This document shows, in pieces, positions 26,231-34,820 of a stretch of DNA of 64,000 bases. Under the pieces are notes generated by a model. That model did no database searches and had not been told where the DNA came from. It saw nothing but the letters and a program-made list of their open reading frames with translations. Each line of letters starts with the position of its first letter. Within the stretch, counting starts at the first letter, position 1. Origin of the DNA: BQJU01 sp964015035 (lineage in GTDB: Bacteria; Bacteroidota; Bacteroidia; Chitinophagales; Saprospiraceae); the NCBI GenBank assembly GCA_964015035.1, contig CAXHCA010000001.1, positions 1-64,000 of the forward strand, written 5' to 3'. Made by a program: the position numbers and the translations under genes.

Positions 26231-27244
26231 ATGCATGTGTACGAGAATTTTTCCCTCAGCGCCTACAATTCTTTTGGTCTGGATGTCAAAACTTCCCATT
26301 TCACGCATTTGCGGCAAGCGGAAGAATTGTCTCCACTTTTATTGCATAATTATGCGCCCATATTTATCCTGGGCGGGGGAAGTAATGTGCTATTTGTCCA
26401 TGATTTTCAGGGGTTGGTCATTCACAATCAGATCGAAGGTATTTCGGTAGTAAAAGATAAAAACGGAAAGGCCGTTGTAGAAGCGGGAGGCGGCGTGAAT
26501 TGGCATCGATTGGTCTTATGGTGTTTGGATCGTAATTTGGGGGGCATCGAAAATTTATCACTGATTCCCGGTACAGCGGGGGCAGCACCCATTCAAAATA
26601 TAGGGGCATACGGCGTTGAATTGAAGGATGTATTCTATGAATTGGAGGCGATGGAGTTGGCAACGGGAAAATTACACCGGTTCAAACATTCGGAGTGTCA
26701 ATTTGCTTACCGCAATAGTATTTTTAAACAGGAATTGAAAGGCAAATTACTGATTACCAGGGTTTGGCTAGAACTTACCTCAAGTCATCATCAACTCAAT
26801 ACGAGTTACGGTGCGATTAGTTCCACCCTTGCAGAACAAGGCATTAACAAACCGGATATTCGTGCGGTGAGCAATGCAGTGATACAAATCCGCACGGAGA
26901 AACTGCCTGACCCCAAGGAAATTGGTAATGCCGGGTCCTTCTTTAAAAACCCGGAAATTCCTAAAGAGCACTTCGATGACTTACAAAAAAAGTTTCCGGC
27001 AGTAGTCCATTACCCGGGATCAAATGGGCAGATCAAGGTGCCTGCTGGTTGGTTGATTGAGCAATGTGGTTGGAAAGGCAAACGAGTGGGCAATGTAGGG
27101 TGTTATCAACATCAAGCCCTGGTCTTAGTCAATTACGGCGGTGCCCAAGGACAAGAAATCTGGGATTTGGCTCAACGGATTATTCAATCAGTAGATGAAA
27201 AATTTGGTATTAAGCTTACCCCGGAAGTCAATATTTTAGTCTAA
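26231..27244 (+). CDS. murB: UDP-N-acetylenolpyruvoylglucosamine reductase
   Basis: A 337-residue MurB of the long (E. coli-like, type I) class. It reduces UDP-GlcNAc-enolpyruvate to UDP-MurNAc with NADPH through FAD, the second committed step of peptidoglycan synthesis in the cytoplasm. The FAD-binding loop is LGGGSNVLF (47-55), with GTAGAAPIQNIGAYG at 114-128. The conserved Arg of YRNS is residue 161, the catalytic Ser is in GNAGSFFKNP (Ser236), and the C-terminal Glu is in PEVNIL (Glu332). The start lies only five bases after TTACTTTG, a near match to the -7 element, so the mRNA may be almost leaderless. The stop codon directly abuts that of the convergent PorV-like gene. Confidence 0.95.
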   Translation: MHVYENFSLSAYNSFGLDVKTSHFTHLRQAEELSPLLLHNYAPIFILGGGSNVLFVHDFQGLVIHNQIEGISVVKDKNGKAVVEAGGGVNWHRLVLWCLDRNLGGIENLSLIPGTAGAAPIQNIGAYGVELKDVFYELEAMELATGKLHRFKHSECQFAYRNSIFKQELKGKLLITRVWLELTSSHHQLNTSYGAISSTLAEQGINKPDIRAVSNAVIQIRTEKLPDPKEIGNAGSFFKNPEIPKEHFDDLQKKFPAVVHYPGSNGQIKVPAGWLIEQCGWKGKRVGNVGCYQHQALVLVNYGGAQGQEIWDLAQRIIQSVDEKFGIKLTPEVNILV

Positions 27245-28333
27245 TCAATCTTGGGCGCCTTTGGGCTTTAAACTCAGCATTAGCGAGATCACGTGCGAAG
27301 TGCGGTTATTGGCATCTCCCAAGTCCGTATAGGCATAATCCAAATTCAGGCTGCCCAGCACCAATCCCACTCCAAGGCTAGGGCGCATGGTAAGCATTTC
27401 TGTTTGATCAAAATCAGTCTCCTTTTGAAACTGATTAACTCCGGCGCGCAGGTAGATAAATTGTTTGTAATCCGCTTCAATACCAAAGGCGGGATCAATG
27501 CTAAAGGGATCTGCGGAAAGCAGAGTATTTCTTTGCCCGTCGGTTGTTATGATGAAATCCAGTTCCGGGCGGAGGCCCACATTTTTCACTTGAAATTTAT
27601 AGGCTGCGCCCAGGATCGCTTGTGGCTTGGTAATTTCCACGCTACTGATCGGCACCTCATTATTGGTCAATTCCAAGGTTTGTTTTTCCTCTTCGGTAAA
27701 ATCAAACGCCCAAGCATTGAAGGTTGTTGTGATGTCTCTCAGGTTGGCACCAAGCTGGAGTTTGCCCAGTTTATATTGCAATCCTAAATCAATGCCAAAC
27801 CCCCAAGAAGTGGCAAAAGGTCCGATTCTTCGATGTACGACTTTGACGTTTCCCCCCACCAATAGTTCTCCTTTCTTGGCTTTTAATTTGCGGGCATAGC
27901 TGACCAAAAAAGCATAGTCTGCCGCGGAAAACTCCTTAATGTTATCGAAGTTGACGGTACCATCGCTATTGTACAGTGAGAGGGTATTGGGAATGCCATC
28001 AATGCCAAAGCGAATCAACGATAGTGCCATGCGCCGATTGGCATTATTAGTGGGTAACGCCACGCCGAGATAGTCAAATTTGCCTATGCCGGCAAACCAC
28101 TCCGTGTGCATTGCCCCCACCTGAATGCCGATATCGGAAGAAATGCCGGTTAGCCCAGCAGGATTCCAATACCCCGCTTCCACATTGGCAATATCTGCTA
28201 CCACTGCATTGCCTAAGGCTTGAGCGCGAGCGCCAATGCCAAGGGATAAAAACTCATTACTATATTTTTGTCCATGAATCGTTGCACTGACCAAAAGAAG
28301 GAATAACAGGACTGGAGCGTATCGTTTCTTCAT
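27245..28333 (-). CDS. PorV/PorQ family outer-membrane protein
   Basis: A 362-residue outer-membrane beta-barrel of the PorV/PorQ family, with a signal peptide ending IHGQ. The family hallmark near the N-terminus is LGIGARAQALGNAVVA, followed by YWNPAGL. PorV shuttles type IX secretion cargo from the translocon to the attachment complex; PorQ-like relatives have related roles. The window encodes three proteins with T9SS sorting signals (GH18 enzyme, CHU_C protein, 610-residue protein), so a functional T9SS is expected. Whether this is the main PorV or a paralogue cannot be decided here. It is convergent with murB, with no intergenic base. Confidence 0.82.
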   Translation of the reverse strand: MKKRYAPVLLFLLLVSATIHGQKYSNEFLSLGIGARAQALGNAVVADIANVEAGYWNPAGLTGISSDIGIQVGAMHTEWFAGIGKFDYLGVALPTNNANRRMALSLIRFGIDGIPNTLSLYNSDGTVNFDNIKEFSAADYAFLVSYARKLKAKKGELLVGGNVKVVHRRIGPFATSWGFGIDLGLQYKLGKLQLGANLRDITTTFNAWAFDFTEEEKQTLELTNNEVPISSVEITKPQAILGAAYKFQVKNVGLRPELDFIITTDGQRNTLLSADPFSIDPAFGIEADYKQFIYLRAGVNQFQKETDFDQTEMLTMRPSLGVGLVLGSLNLDYAYTDLGDANNRTSHVISLMLSLKPKGAQD

Positions 28334-28452
28334 TATTGAGAGTTAGAGTATGTATTTGAAATAGTAACGCAAGTTTAAAATTTAAAGTGTAAACCATTCG
28401 AGCTTTAAACGGGAAAATGTCTGCGGCGCATACTGGGCGACAACTAGCTTTG

Positions 28453-29463
28453 TTAAGCCAAAAGTTCTTCTTCTTCTCTTTGTTTCTTGATATCCCGATT
28501 CACGGCAATGCTGGCATTGAGCTCAAACCCAATCAGCAGAATGAGTGAATTGATCTGTATCCAAAGCATCAAAATGATGATGGTGGCAATTGAACCGTAG
28601 AACTTTTGGTAGGTGCTCATCCGTCCAAAATCATCGATATAGGCTGAAAAGGCGAGGGAAGAAGCAATAGACAACACGGTAGCGAGGGTTGTTCCCGGAG
28701 AGAAATAATCGAAGCGAATCTTGGTTGCAGCACCGTAGCGATAGAGTAGGGCGATGCCAAAATAAAAAACCAGTAAAATGGACACCCATCGGATGGCTTC
28801 GAGGCTCACTACGGTAAAGTTGTCGAGGTGGATATATTGTTCCAACCAGAAAATAAGGGTGTTGCCCAATATGATCACGATAAACGAAAACAACAATAGC
28901 ATACCAACTAGCAGCGTCAAACTTATTGCCACCATCCGCTTTTTCAGTGCATTGCGTCGCCGGAAAGTCGTCTTATAGGATTTTTCAAATCCTTGCATCA
29001 TTGCCAGCATTCCATTGGAGGAAAAGAAAATGGCCAGTAAAAAACCGAAGGACAGAAGTCCCACTTTGGGCTCTGTAGCCTCCCGGATAAAGCCAAATAG
29101 TTCCTCGCCGGCCGCACCAGGCATGATTTGTAGGATTTCACTGTAAAGAAATTCATCGAGTTGTTCCCCTTCCGGCAAATACCGTAGGAAGTATTTTTGG
29201 AAAAAGGGTAAAAAAGTGAATAAGGTCAACAGTGAAGGAAATATTGACAGGAAAAAACTGAAGGCTATGGCGTTGGCTCGGGTGAAAAGGTCAAAACGTC
29301 GAATCTCATTAAAGACGAAAACCACCACATCATAGATGGGCACATGAAAAAAACCCGGTAACGAGTGATTTTTCGACCAGGTAATGATGTTGGTGATAAT
29401 CGGCAGATTAAACAACAACTCCTGAAGCTCCTTAAGCGTCGGAATTTTTATTTTTCTCTTCAA
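28453..29463 (-). CDS. YihY/BrkB family inner-membrane protein
   Basis: A 336-residue YihY/virulence factor BrkB family protein with about six membrane helices. Recognisable segments are RANAIAFSFFLSIFPSLL, FSSNGMLAMMQGFEKSYKTT and the C-terminal LWIQINSLILLIGFELNA. The function of the family is unsettled; the old RNase BN assignment was an error. The frame has no ATG before the conserved region: the likely start is TTG at 29463, and the frame is closed by TGA a few codons upstream. It therefore overlaps the thioesterase gene by 32 bases and is the last gene of the six-gene operon starting at 33936. Confidence 0.88.
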   Translation of the reverse strand: MKRKIKIPTLKELQELLFNLPIITNIITWSKNHSLPGFFHVPIYDVVVFVFNEIRRFDLFTRANAIAFSFFLSIFPSLLTLFTFLPFFQKYFLRYLPEGEQLDEFLYSEILQIMPGAAGEELFGFIREATEPKVGLLSFGFLLAIFFSSNGMLAMMQGFEKSYKTTFRRRNALKKRMVAISLTLLVGMLLLFSFIVIILGNTLIFWLEQYIHLDNFTVVSLEAIRWVSILLVFYFGIALLYRYGAATKIRFDYFSPGTTLATVLSIASSLAFSAYIDDFGRMSTYQKFYGSIATIIILMLWIQINSLILLIGFELNASIAVNRDIKKQREEEELLA

Positions 29464-29866
29464 AATACGGTATCAGTTTATCCAGTAGGTATTGGGGCGC
29501 AGGTAAGGTTTTGTTGCTTTTGGCATCTACAAAACACAGTTTGACACTGCCCCCATTTACTAATTTCCCCTTTTCATTGAATATTTCAACATGAAAAACG
29601 ATAAATTGATCAGGCAATTTTTTCAAAACGGTGCGAATATTGAGCAACTCGTCGTAGCGAGCCGGCCGTACAAAGCGCATTTGCAAAGACATTACTGGCA
29701 TCAAAATGCCTTGTTCTTCCTCCATTGCCTTATAGGTTAGCCCCAACGATCGGAGCATCTCTACCCGACCAATTTCGTAGTATTGAGCATAATGACCATA
29801 GTAAAGATACCCCATTTGGTCGGTTTCTCCATATCTCACACGTTTTTGAAAATCGTGACTATACAT
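29432..29866 (-). CDS. Acyl-CoA thioesterase (YbgC/4HBT hot-dog fold)
   Basis: A 144-residue single hot-dog protein of the YbgC/4-hydroxybenzoyl-CoA thioesterase family. The motif RVRYGETDQMGYLYYGHYAQYYE carries the catalytic Asp (in TDQMG) and a downstream YxxxEIGRVE helix. It hydrolyses short- or medium-chain acyl-CoA esters in the cytoplasm. Length is typical. It starts 9 bases after the arginine deiminase stop and overlaps the YihY start. The tol-pal partners often found with ybgC in Proteobacteria are absent, as is usual in Bacteroidota. Confidence 0.88.
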   Translation of the reverse strand: MYSHDFQKRVRYGETDQMGYLYYGHYAQYYEIGRVEMLRSLGLTYKAMEEEQGILMPVMSLQMRFVRPARYDELLNIRTVLKKLPDQFIVFHVEIFNEKGKLVNGGSVKLCFVDAKSNKTLPAPQYLLDKLIPYFEEKNKNSDA

Positions 29867-29875
29867 GCTTATAAT

Positions 29876-31135
29876 TTAATCTCGTTGAATCGGGCAAGTC
29901 ATACAATGTGATCCACCTCTTGCCCTGGATAGTTCATTGGACGGCAGGGTGATGATGGTATTTTCAATATTTTCAGGTTGCATTGTGCCATCCGCAAAGG
30001 CTTTTAGCAAATCGGTGGCATGAATGACTTGGTAACCGGCTTTTTTAAAAGCAATTTCTGTCTTTGGGTTGCGATCATAGGTCAGGGCTACACCTGGACG
30101 TATGGCCACTAAATTGCAGCCATCAGTCCATTGCTCTCTTTCCTGGTAGGGCGTTTCCCCGTCTCCACTCAGGATAAAGCGCGTATTGGGATTGATTTCC
30201 GCTTTTAAAAAGTCTTTGACAGACGAGTAGGATACTTGCTCTCCTGACCGGCGATAGACTTCCACTTTTGAGCTCAATCCATTGATAATGATTGGTTTGA
30301 AGGCCACATAATCATTGGTGTTGATTTGGGTAAAAATGGTGTCTATGTGCATATAAGAACGGTCATTAGGGATGTTGACCTGAACCACATTGTTAATCAC
30401 ACCTCTTTCAAAAAGCGCTTTAGCAACCGATTTAATGGCGTATTCACTGGTTCGTTCACTCCGACCAATGAGCAGGTAATCTTTATTCAGAACCATCACG
30501 TCGCCACCTTCCATCGACACACTCTCCCCTCGTTTTGACGGTGGAAAAAGGTCCACCTTGTTAAGGTTGATGATGCGATTGGCCTTTCTTACTTCACTGA
30601 AAATAGGATGCACCCACATGATGTAGCGGGTCAGGAAATTTTCGCGAAAGCGCGCTTCTTTTGCTGCTTTGGTGATGATAATGTGGTCATTGATGGTGAC
30701 CGCAATATCTCGGGTGAAGATAAAGTTGGGAATCGGGTCAAAGAGAATGTGGTCGTCCTTTTCGTAGTAACCGCTGATGAGGACTTCCGTCAGTTCATTA
30801 GGCGGTAAATTCATCAATAAATCTTTATAGCTGGAAGGCAGTTCCTCGTAATCGACAATGAGGTCAATCACTTCCTCTTTACTACCATCGTCGACGGTCA
30901 GGGCTTCAAAGAGCAATTGTTGTACCTCAAAAACATTTTCTGTGCCGAGAAAATGGCCGAGCACTTGAGTAAAGATGTCATGCTCTTCCTGCATCTTGGG
31001 CAGGTACACGATGTCGTCGAATAGTAGTTCTTCTGCGCGTTTGGGAGTAATCCTTGAGATGCCTTCTTCCGGGCGGTGCACGATCACCCGTCGAAGTGGA
31101 CCGATTTCATTAGATACATTCACATGTGGTGTCAT
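29876..31135 (-). CDS. arcA: Arginine deiminase
   Basis: A 419-residue guanidino-group hydrolase that converts L-arginine to citrulline and ammonia. All key motifs are present: FTRD (140-143), EGGD (209-212, substrate guanidinium), MHIDT (His263, Asp265) and the nucleophile Cys411 in GGSHCMTCP. Length matches bacterial ArcA. The usual ADI-pathway partners (ornithine carbamoyltransferase, carbamate kinase, arginine/ornithine antiporter) are not adjacent; instead it follows an FAD oxidoreductase after 15 bases. It may therefore serve arginine turnover or ammonia production rather than ATP generation. The symbol is given by family. Confidence 0.88.
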   Translation of the reverse strand: MTPHVNVSNEIGPLRRVIVHRPEEGISRITPKRAEELLFDDIVYLPKMQEEHDIFTQVLGHFLGTENVFEVQQLLFEALTVDDGSKEEVIDLIVDYEELPSSYKDLLMNLPPNELTEVLISGYYEKDDHILFDPIPNFIFTRDIAVTINDHIIITKAAKEARFRENFLTRYIMWVHPIFSEVRKANRIINLNKVDLFPPSKRGESVSMEGGDVMVLNKDYLLIGRSERTSEYAIKSVAKALFERGVINNVVQVNIPNDRSYMHIDTIFTQINTNDYVAFKPIIINGLSSKVEVYRRSGEQVSYSSVKDFLKAEINPNTRFILSGDGETPYQEREQWTDGCNLVAIRPGVALTYDRNPKTEIAFKKAGYQVIHATDLLKAFADGTMQPENIENTIITLPSNELSRARGGSHCMTCPIQRD

Positions 31136-31150
31136 AATTGGTTAAGGCTT

Positions 31151-32293
31151 TTAAAAAGTAATGGTTTTTTCGATTTCGTAAATGGAATTAATCTTTCCCG
31201 CAAATATGCAATAAAATCGCGGATTTTCGCGCAGCATATTGATCTCTGTTGGTCGGCCATCGTCAATGTAATTGGCCTTTAATTTGGATTTAATGGTAAA
31301 TAAGGAGGTGAAATAATTGAGGTCTACATCATCCCGGAAATAGTGTTTGATCTGTTGAATCATTTTGCGCTGATTGGATCGGGGGCGGGCCGGACACGCA
31401 TTGCAATTGCTGGTGAAATATGGTTTACAATCGGTATTGATCGCCTGGCAGTTGAAGGTAGGCAGGTTGTCGTAAGAAACCTTGTGGTGGGTATAGGCCA
31501 CGGAGGACAAGGAGAGCAAGCCAGACAATCCATAAGGCATAATGGAGCCAAATTGTCCATCCATCACGGTGAGGCCAATTTTTTCCAACTGTGGCGAGGT
31601 CACAAAAACCATCTCTGATATTTCGTGCATCAGGTTGATGTCTCGTACCCCAAATAGTCGATTAATAGCATTACTGCCCGAGTAGGTTGCATTGATAACT
31701 TGTGGGGCGATCAGCTGTTTAGTGGTTCCATCTGCCAGAAACTCCAGGTTAATGTGCCACTGTTGACCATCCTCTTCCGCTTCTTGAATTTTGCAGTATA
31801 AAAAGACATCAATGAGTGGCTCTGCTGCCAGCTTTTCGCGGTAATGATTGGCAATCAGAAATGGATCGAAGGTGTATTCTGTGGTGCGATAAAGGGCCTC
31901 AATTCGATTGTAATTGAACAGTGGATGCTTTTTTACTTTTTCACAACGGATATTAATGTAACTACAAAATCGCTCAAACTGTGCCCCATCGGTAAAAGAG
32001 CCAAAGCGGTCGATAGCATAGAATTTTTCGAAAGAAAAATTGATAAAGGCTTCATGGTCCTTGGTAAATCGAGCCTTGTTATCGTCCGACATTAAGGCTG
32101 TAGCTACACTGCGAGGGTAGTGGTAGCCACTGTGCAGCCTAGCTTGATTGACAACGGATGCTTTTTTGAGTAACTCTTTTTCCTTTTCTAAAATACAGAC
32201 TCTCAGCCCCTTGCCCGCCAGGTACAAGGCTGCATAAGCACCAAAAATACCCCCACCCACTACTACAAAATCATATTTCTCAACTCCCTGCAT
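31151..32293 (-). CDS. FAD-dependent oxidoreductase (DAO family)
   Basis: A 380-residue flavoprotein with an N-terminal Rossmann dinucleotide motif GGGIFG (13-18) followed by a Glu-ending strand (VCILEKEKE). The motif NQARLHSGYHYPRS near residue 50 is typical of DAO-type oxidases and dehydrogenases such as L-2-hydroxyglutarate and glycerol-3-phosphate types. A CxxC segment (NCNACPAR) near residue 300 is unusual and could bind a metal or be a redox pair. It overlaps the aldo/keto reductase gene by 14 bases. Substrate unknown; the neighbours (a glycosyltransferase and a sugar-type reductase) suggest carbohydrate chemistry. Confidence 0.78.
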   Translation of the reverse strand: MQGVEKYDFVVVGGGIFGAYAALYLAGKGLRVCILEKEKELLKKASVVNQARLHSGYHYPRSVATALMSDDNKARFTKDHEAFINFSFEKFYAIDRFGSFTDGAQFERFCSYINIRCEKVKKHPLFNYNRIEALYRTTEYTFDPFLIANHYREKLAAEPLIDVFLYCKIQEAEEDGQQWHINLEFLADGTTKQLIAPQVINATYSGSNAINRLFGVRDINLMHEISEMVFVTSPQLEKIGLTVMDGQFGSIMPYGLSGLLSLSSVAYTHHKVSYDNLPTFNCQAINTDCKPYFTSNCNACPARPRSNQRKMIQQIKHYFRDDVDLNYFTSLFTIKSKLKANYIDDGRPTEINMLRENPRFYCIFAGKINSIYEIEKTITF

Positions 32294-33215
32294 TTGTTCC
32301 CGCGATTTGTTGCAATTTTTGATAAAAGGATGAAAAGTCGTGCTGTTTTATTGTTTCCATAAAGGCAAGGGTCTCCTGCAATTGAGATACTCGAGAGGTA
32401 CCGATGAGCACTCCTTTGATATCTGGATGGCAACAAGCATAAATCAAGCCACATTGGTTAAAGGAGGAGAGTTTAATGATTGGGGAGTGTTCATTAAATG
32501 TTTGCAAAGCTTGGTTTAATGGCTCAACAATGGCAGGCTGGTCGTTCGTATTACCTCCCCTGGCCCTGAGTGAACTGTTTGCATGATAGGCTGTAGCATC
32601 GAGTTTGATGCCACCGGCGTTGATGCCGTAGCACAAAAAATCAGCTCGTTGGTGAAAGGATGTATATCTTTGATAATCAGAATGTAGCAAATTGTGTTTG
32701 ATCTGAATCCGTAGGGGTAATTGTATTTCCTCATTGACCAATGCATAGATGTCGGGGTACTTAATGCCGGATATTCCTGCCTTGATGCCCTCTTTTGTAG
32801 CAATTTGTAAGGCCTCCATCGTCGACTGAATATCCACTTTTTGAGAGCGATTATCCCAATGGATCATGAAAGTATCCAGGTTTTTACCCAATAAGTGCCG
32901 ATATTCATCTAACACCATCAGTAAGAAACTCTTGCTGAGGTTATTTTCCGGCCCGCGCATATTATTGATACTGCCGACTTTCATCATGACTTTCAAATCA
33001 GCTACTCCATGGGTATCGATCCATTCTTTGAGAATGCTTTCTGACTTTCTAAAATCCGATGGAATTTTGTTGATTGGGTAGTTGGTGGCAGCATCGACTT
33101 CACGGAATCCTTTTTGATAAAAGGCATCCAATAAGTCAAAACAAGTTCTTTTTTCTATCGTCCATCCCCACATAGCAGTGCCAAGGATGGGGAATGGGGC
33201 ATTGGTATCAGACAT
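32280..33215 (-). CDS. Aldo/keto reductase family protein
   Basis: A 311-residue TIM-barrel aldo/keto reductase using NADPH. The catalytic tetrad is visible: Asp41 (EVDAA), Tyr46 (TNYP), Lys79 (MMKVGS) and His119 (MIHWD). The C-terminal cofactor region is recognisable as GVLIGTSRVSQLQETL. It is translationally coupled on both sides, overlapping the GT2 gene by 8 bases and the FAD oxidoreductase by 14. In polysaccharide clusters such reductases modify sugars or nucleotide sugars, but no nucleotide-sugar enzyme is adjacent, so the substrate is open. Confidence 0.85.
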   Translation of the reverse strand: MSDTNAPFPILGTAMWGWTIEKRTCFDLLDAFYQKGFREVDAATNYPINKIPSDFRKSESILKEWIDTHGVADLKVMMKVGSINNMRGPENNLSKSFLLMVLDEYRHLLGKNLDTFMIHWDNRSQKVDIQSTMEALQIATKEGIKAGISGIKYPDIYALVNEEIQLPLRIQIKHNLLHSDYQRYTSFHQRADFLCYGINAGGIKLDATAYHANSSLRARGGNTNDQPAIVEPLNQALQTFNEHSPIIKLSSFNQCGLIYACCHPDIKGVLIGTSRVSQLQETLAFMETIKQHDFSSFYQKLQQIAGTNAGS

Positions 33216-33936
33216 TTTTTGGTTTTAGTTTTTTTAGTTCGCGCATGGCCTGCAGGTAACGTTTGGCCAACGGAATAATTTTTACTTTACTGCTGCTGAC
33301 GTCATCAGTCCAAGTGACGGGAAGTTCATAAATTTTGAGATTTTGCCACTCGGCAACAGTCAACAGTTCAGTGGAGAAAAACCAGCCGTTATTCTGTGCG
33401 CCTCCTTGAAATAACTGTTTGTAGCGGTCCCGCCGCAAAAATTTGAAACCACACATGCCATCGGAAAACTTTACCCCGAGATAGGCTTGCAACAAGAAAT
33501 TGAACACCCGTGAAGAGACTTCCCGTTTAAAGGGGCGGTTGATCACTTTGGACTTTGGGTGCAAACGAGAACCGTACACGATATCGTAGCCTTCCTCTGC
33601 AATGGCACGATAAACCTCCAGAAAATGGGAGAGATCTGTGGCTAGATCGAGGTCCATATAGCCAATGATGTCAGCTTCTGACTGGCTCCAGGATGTCTTC
33701 AAGGCTAGTCCTACCCCCTTTTCGGGAACCCGCACAAAAGTGACCTCATCAAACTCCTCGGTAAGTTCTTTGGCAATTTCCAGAGTATGATCGGTTGATC
33801 CATTATCGGCAATCACAATCTTCCATTGGCCGCCCTCCAGAAAATGCTGTTGTAGGAATTGATGAAGGATTCTTACTTGTTGTTCCAGTGTGGCCTCCTC
33901 GTTGAGTACCGGAATCGTAATGTCAAAGGTCATCAT
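33208..33936 (-). CDS. GT2 glycosyltransferase, dolichyl-phosphate glucosyltransferase-like
   Basis: A 242-residue family 2 glycosyltransferase of the DPG-synthase type. IPVLNEEATL opens the GT-A fold, DNGSTDHT follows, and the metal-binding DxD is DLD at 95-97. GFKFLRRD and a terminal Lys-rich segment match polyprenyl-phosphate glucosyl/mannosyltransferases. It lacks C-terminal membrane helices, so it would act on lipid phosphate at the inner face of the membrane. It is the first gene of a six-gene operon running to 28453, divergent from the operon starting at 34113. Confidence 0.85.
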   Translation of the reverse strand: MMTFDITIPVLNEEATLEQQVRILHQFLQQHFLEGGQWKIVIADNGSTDHTLEIAKELTEEFDEVTFVRVPEKGVGLALKTSWSQSEADIIGYMDLDLATDLSHFLEVYRAIAEEGYDIVYGSRLHPKSKVINRPFKREVSSRVFNFLLQAYLGVKFSDGMCGFKFLRRDRYKQLFQGGAQNNGWFFSTELLTVAEWQNLKIYELPVTWTDDVSSSKVKIIPLAKRYLQAMRELKKLKPKNV

Positions 33937-33999
33937 TAACGCATCGTTTAGAAGTGCGAAGATAAAAGTTTTTTATGCTCCATAACGAAAAGGTTTCTA

Positions 34000-34030
34000 T
34001 TGGAGAATTAAGTGTTTTTTTCTTACTTTG
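34000..34030 (+). promoter_or_regulatory. Promoter of the coiled-coil / SBP-OmpA operon
   Basis: TTGG (34000-34003) and TTACTTTG (34023-34030) are separated by 19 bases, close to the Bacteroidota TTTG-N19-TAnnTTTG pattern. Predicted start is near 34036, giving a leader of about 77 bases. Confidence 0.45.
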
Positions 34031-34112
34031 TAGAATATTTGTACCTGTTCATCTAATCTATAAAACCAAAAGGCAAGGAATTCTATTCTTTTGACTAAAG
34101 TACATTAATTAA

Positions 34113-34796
34113 ATGTTCAAAAATATTAAGTCGTTATTTATCATTGAAGAGGAAGAATCTTCAAAACCGACGGCCGAGGAGAAAGATAAAGTGTCGGAGA
34201 AGACAGTCAAACAAAGTAGCTCCGCATCTGTTCACCCCACCTCTAAATCTAAGACGCATACCCACAAGGCTCCAACCGGACAAGTAAGGACTCAGTTTAC
34301 TGAGATTTTGTTTAAAGCAATGGAGCAACAAAATCTTGATGGTTTTGACTACTTGGAGTATAAACAATCGCTCAGATCTTTGGAAAAAATGCCGATGGAT
34401 GAGAAGACCCGTTTCCAGTCGGCATTTGCGATGGCGCAAACCATGGGCGCTTCTCCAGAAAAATTAATTCAAACGGCCCAGCATTATCTGGATGTATTGA
34501 AAAATGAGGAAAATAAGTTTGAAAAAGCATTAGCTTCGCAAAAACAAAAACAAATTGGTTCTAAGGAAAGCCAGCTGAAAAAGCTCCAGCAGGTTATCCA
34601 GGAAAAAAATGAGAGAATCAAGGAATTGACGCTTGAAATTCAAGGACATCAAAAGGAGATCACGGTCTTGAAGGATAAAATTGGAGATGCTGTGGTTAAG
34701 GTGGAAACCACAAAAAATGACTTTTTGGCATCCTATGAAGCTTTGGTCAAACAAATCGTCAATGACATGGCGAATATGAAGAATTATCTTAAATAA
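34113..34796 (+). CDS. Uncharacterised soluble coiled-coil protein
   Basis: A 227-residue protein I do not recognise. No signal peptide or membrane helix is seen, so it should be cytoplasmic. Residues 1-65 are low-complexity and Ser/Thr/Lys-rich, beginning MFKNIKSLFIIEEEES. Residues 70-135 look helical (FKAMEQQNLDGFDYLEYKQ; FAMAQTMGASPEKLIQTAQHYL). Residues 135-200 form a long Lys/Glu/Gln-rich coiled coil (LKKLQQVIQEKNERIKELTLEI), ending in a short helix. First gene of a three-gene operon, 24 bases before the membrane coiled-coil protein; the matching coiled coils suggest that the two proteins bind each other. Confidence 0.8.
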   Translation: MFKNIKSLFIIEEEESSKPTAEEKDKVSEKTVKQSSSASVHPTSKSKTHTHKAPTGQVRTQFTEILFKAMEQQNLDGFDYLEYKQSLRSLEKMPMDEKTRFQSAFAMAQTMGASPEKLIQTAQHYLDVLKNEENKFEKALASQKQKQIGSKESQLKKLQQVIQEKNERIKELTLEIQGHQKEITVLKDKIGDAVVKVETTKNDFLASYEALVKQIVNDMANMKNYLK

Positions 34797-34820
34797 TCAG
34801 TTTAATTGAAAAAATAGAGA

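Noticed and set aside
27293..27787. 164-codon open frame antisense to the PorV-like gene
   Set aside because: Shadow of a conserved outer-membrane protein gene, without signal peptide or motif.
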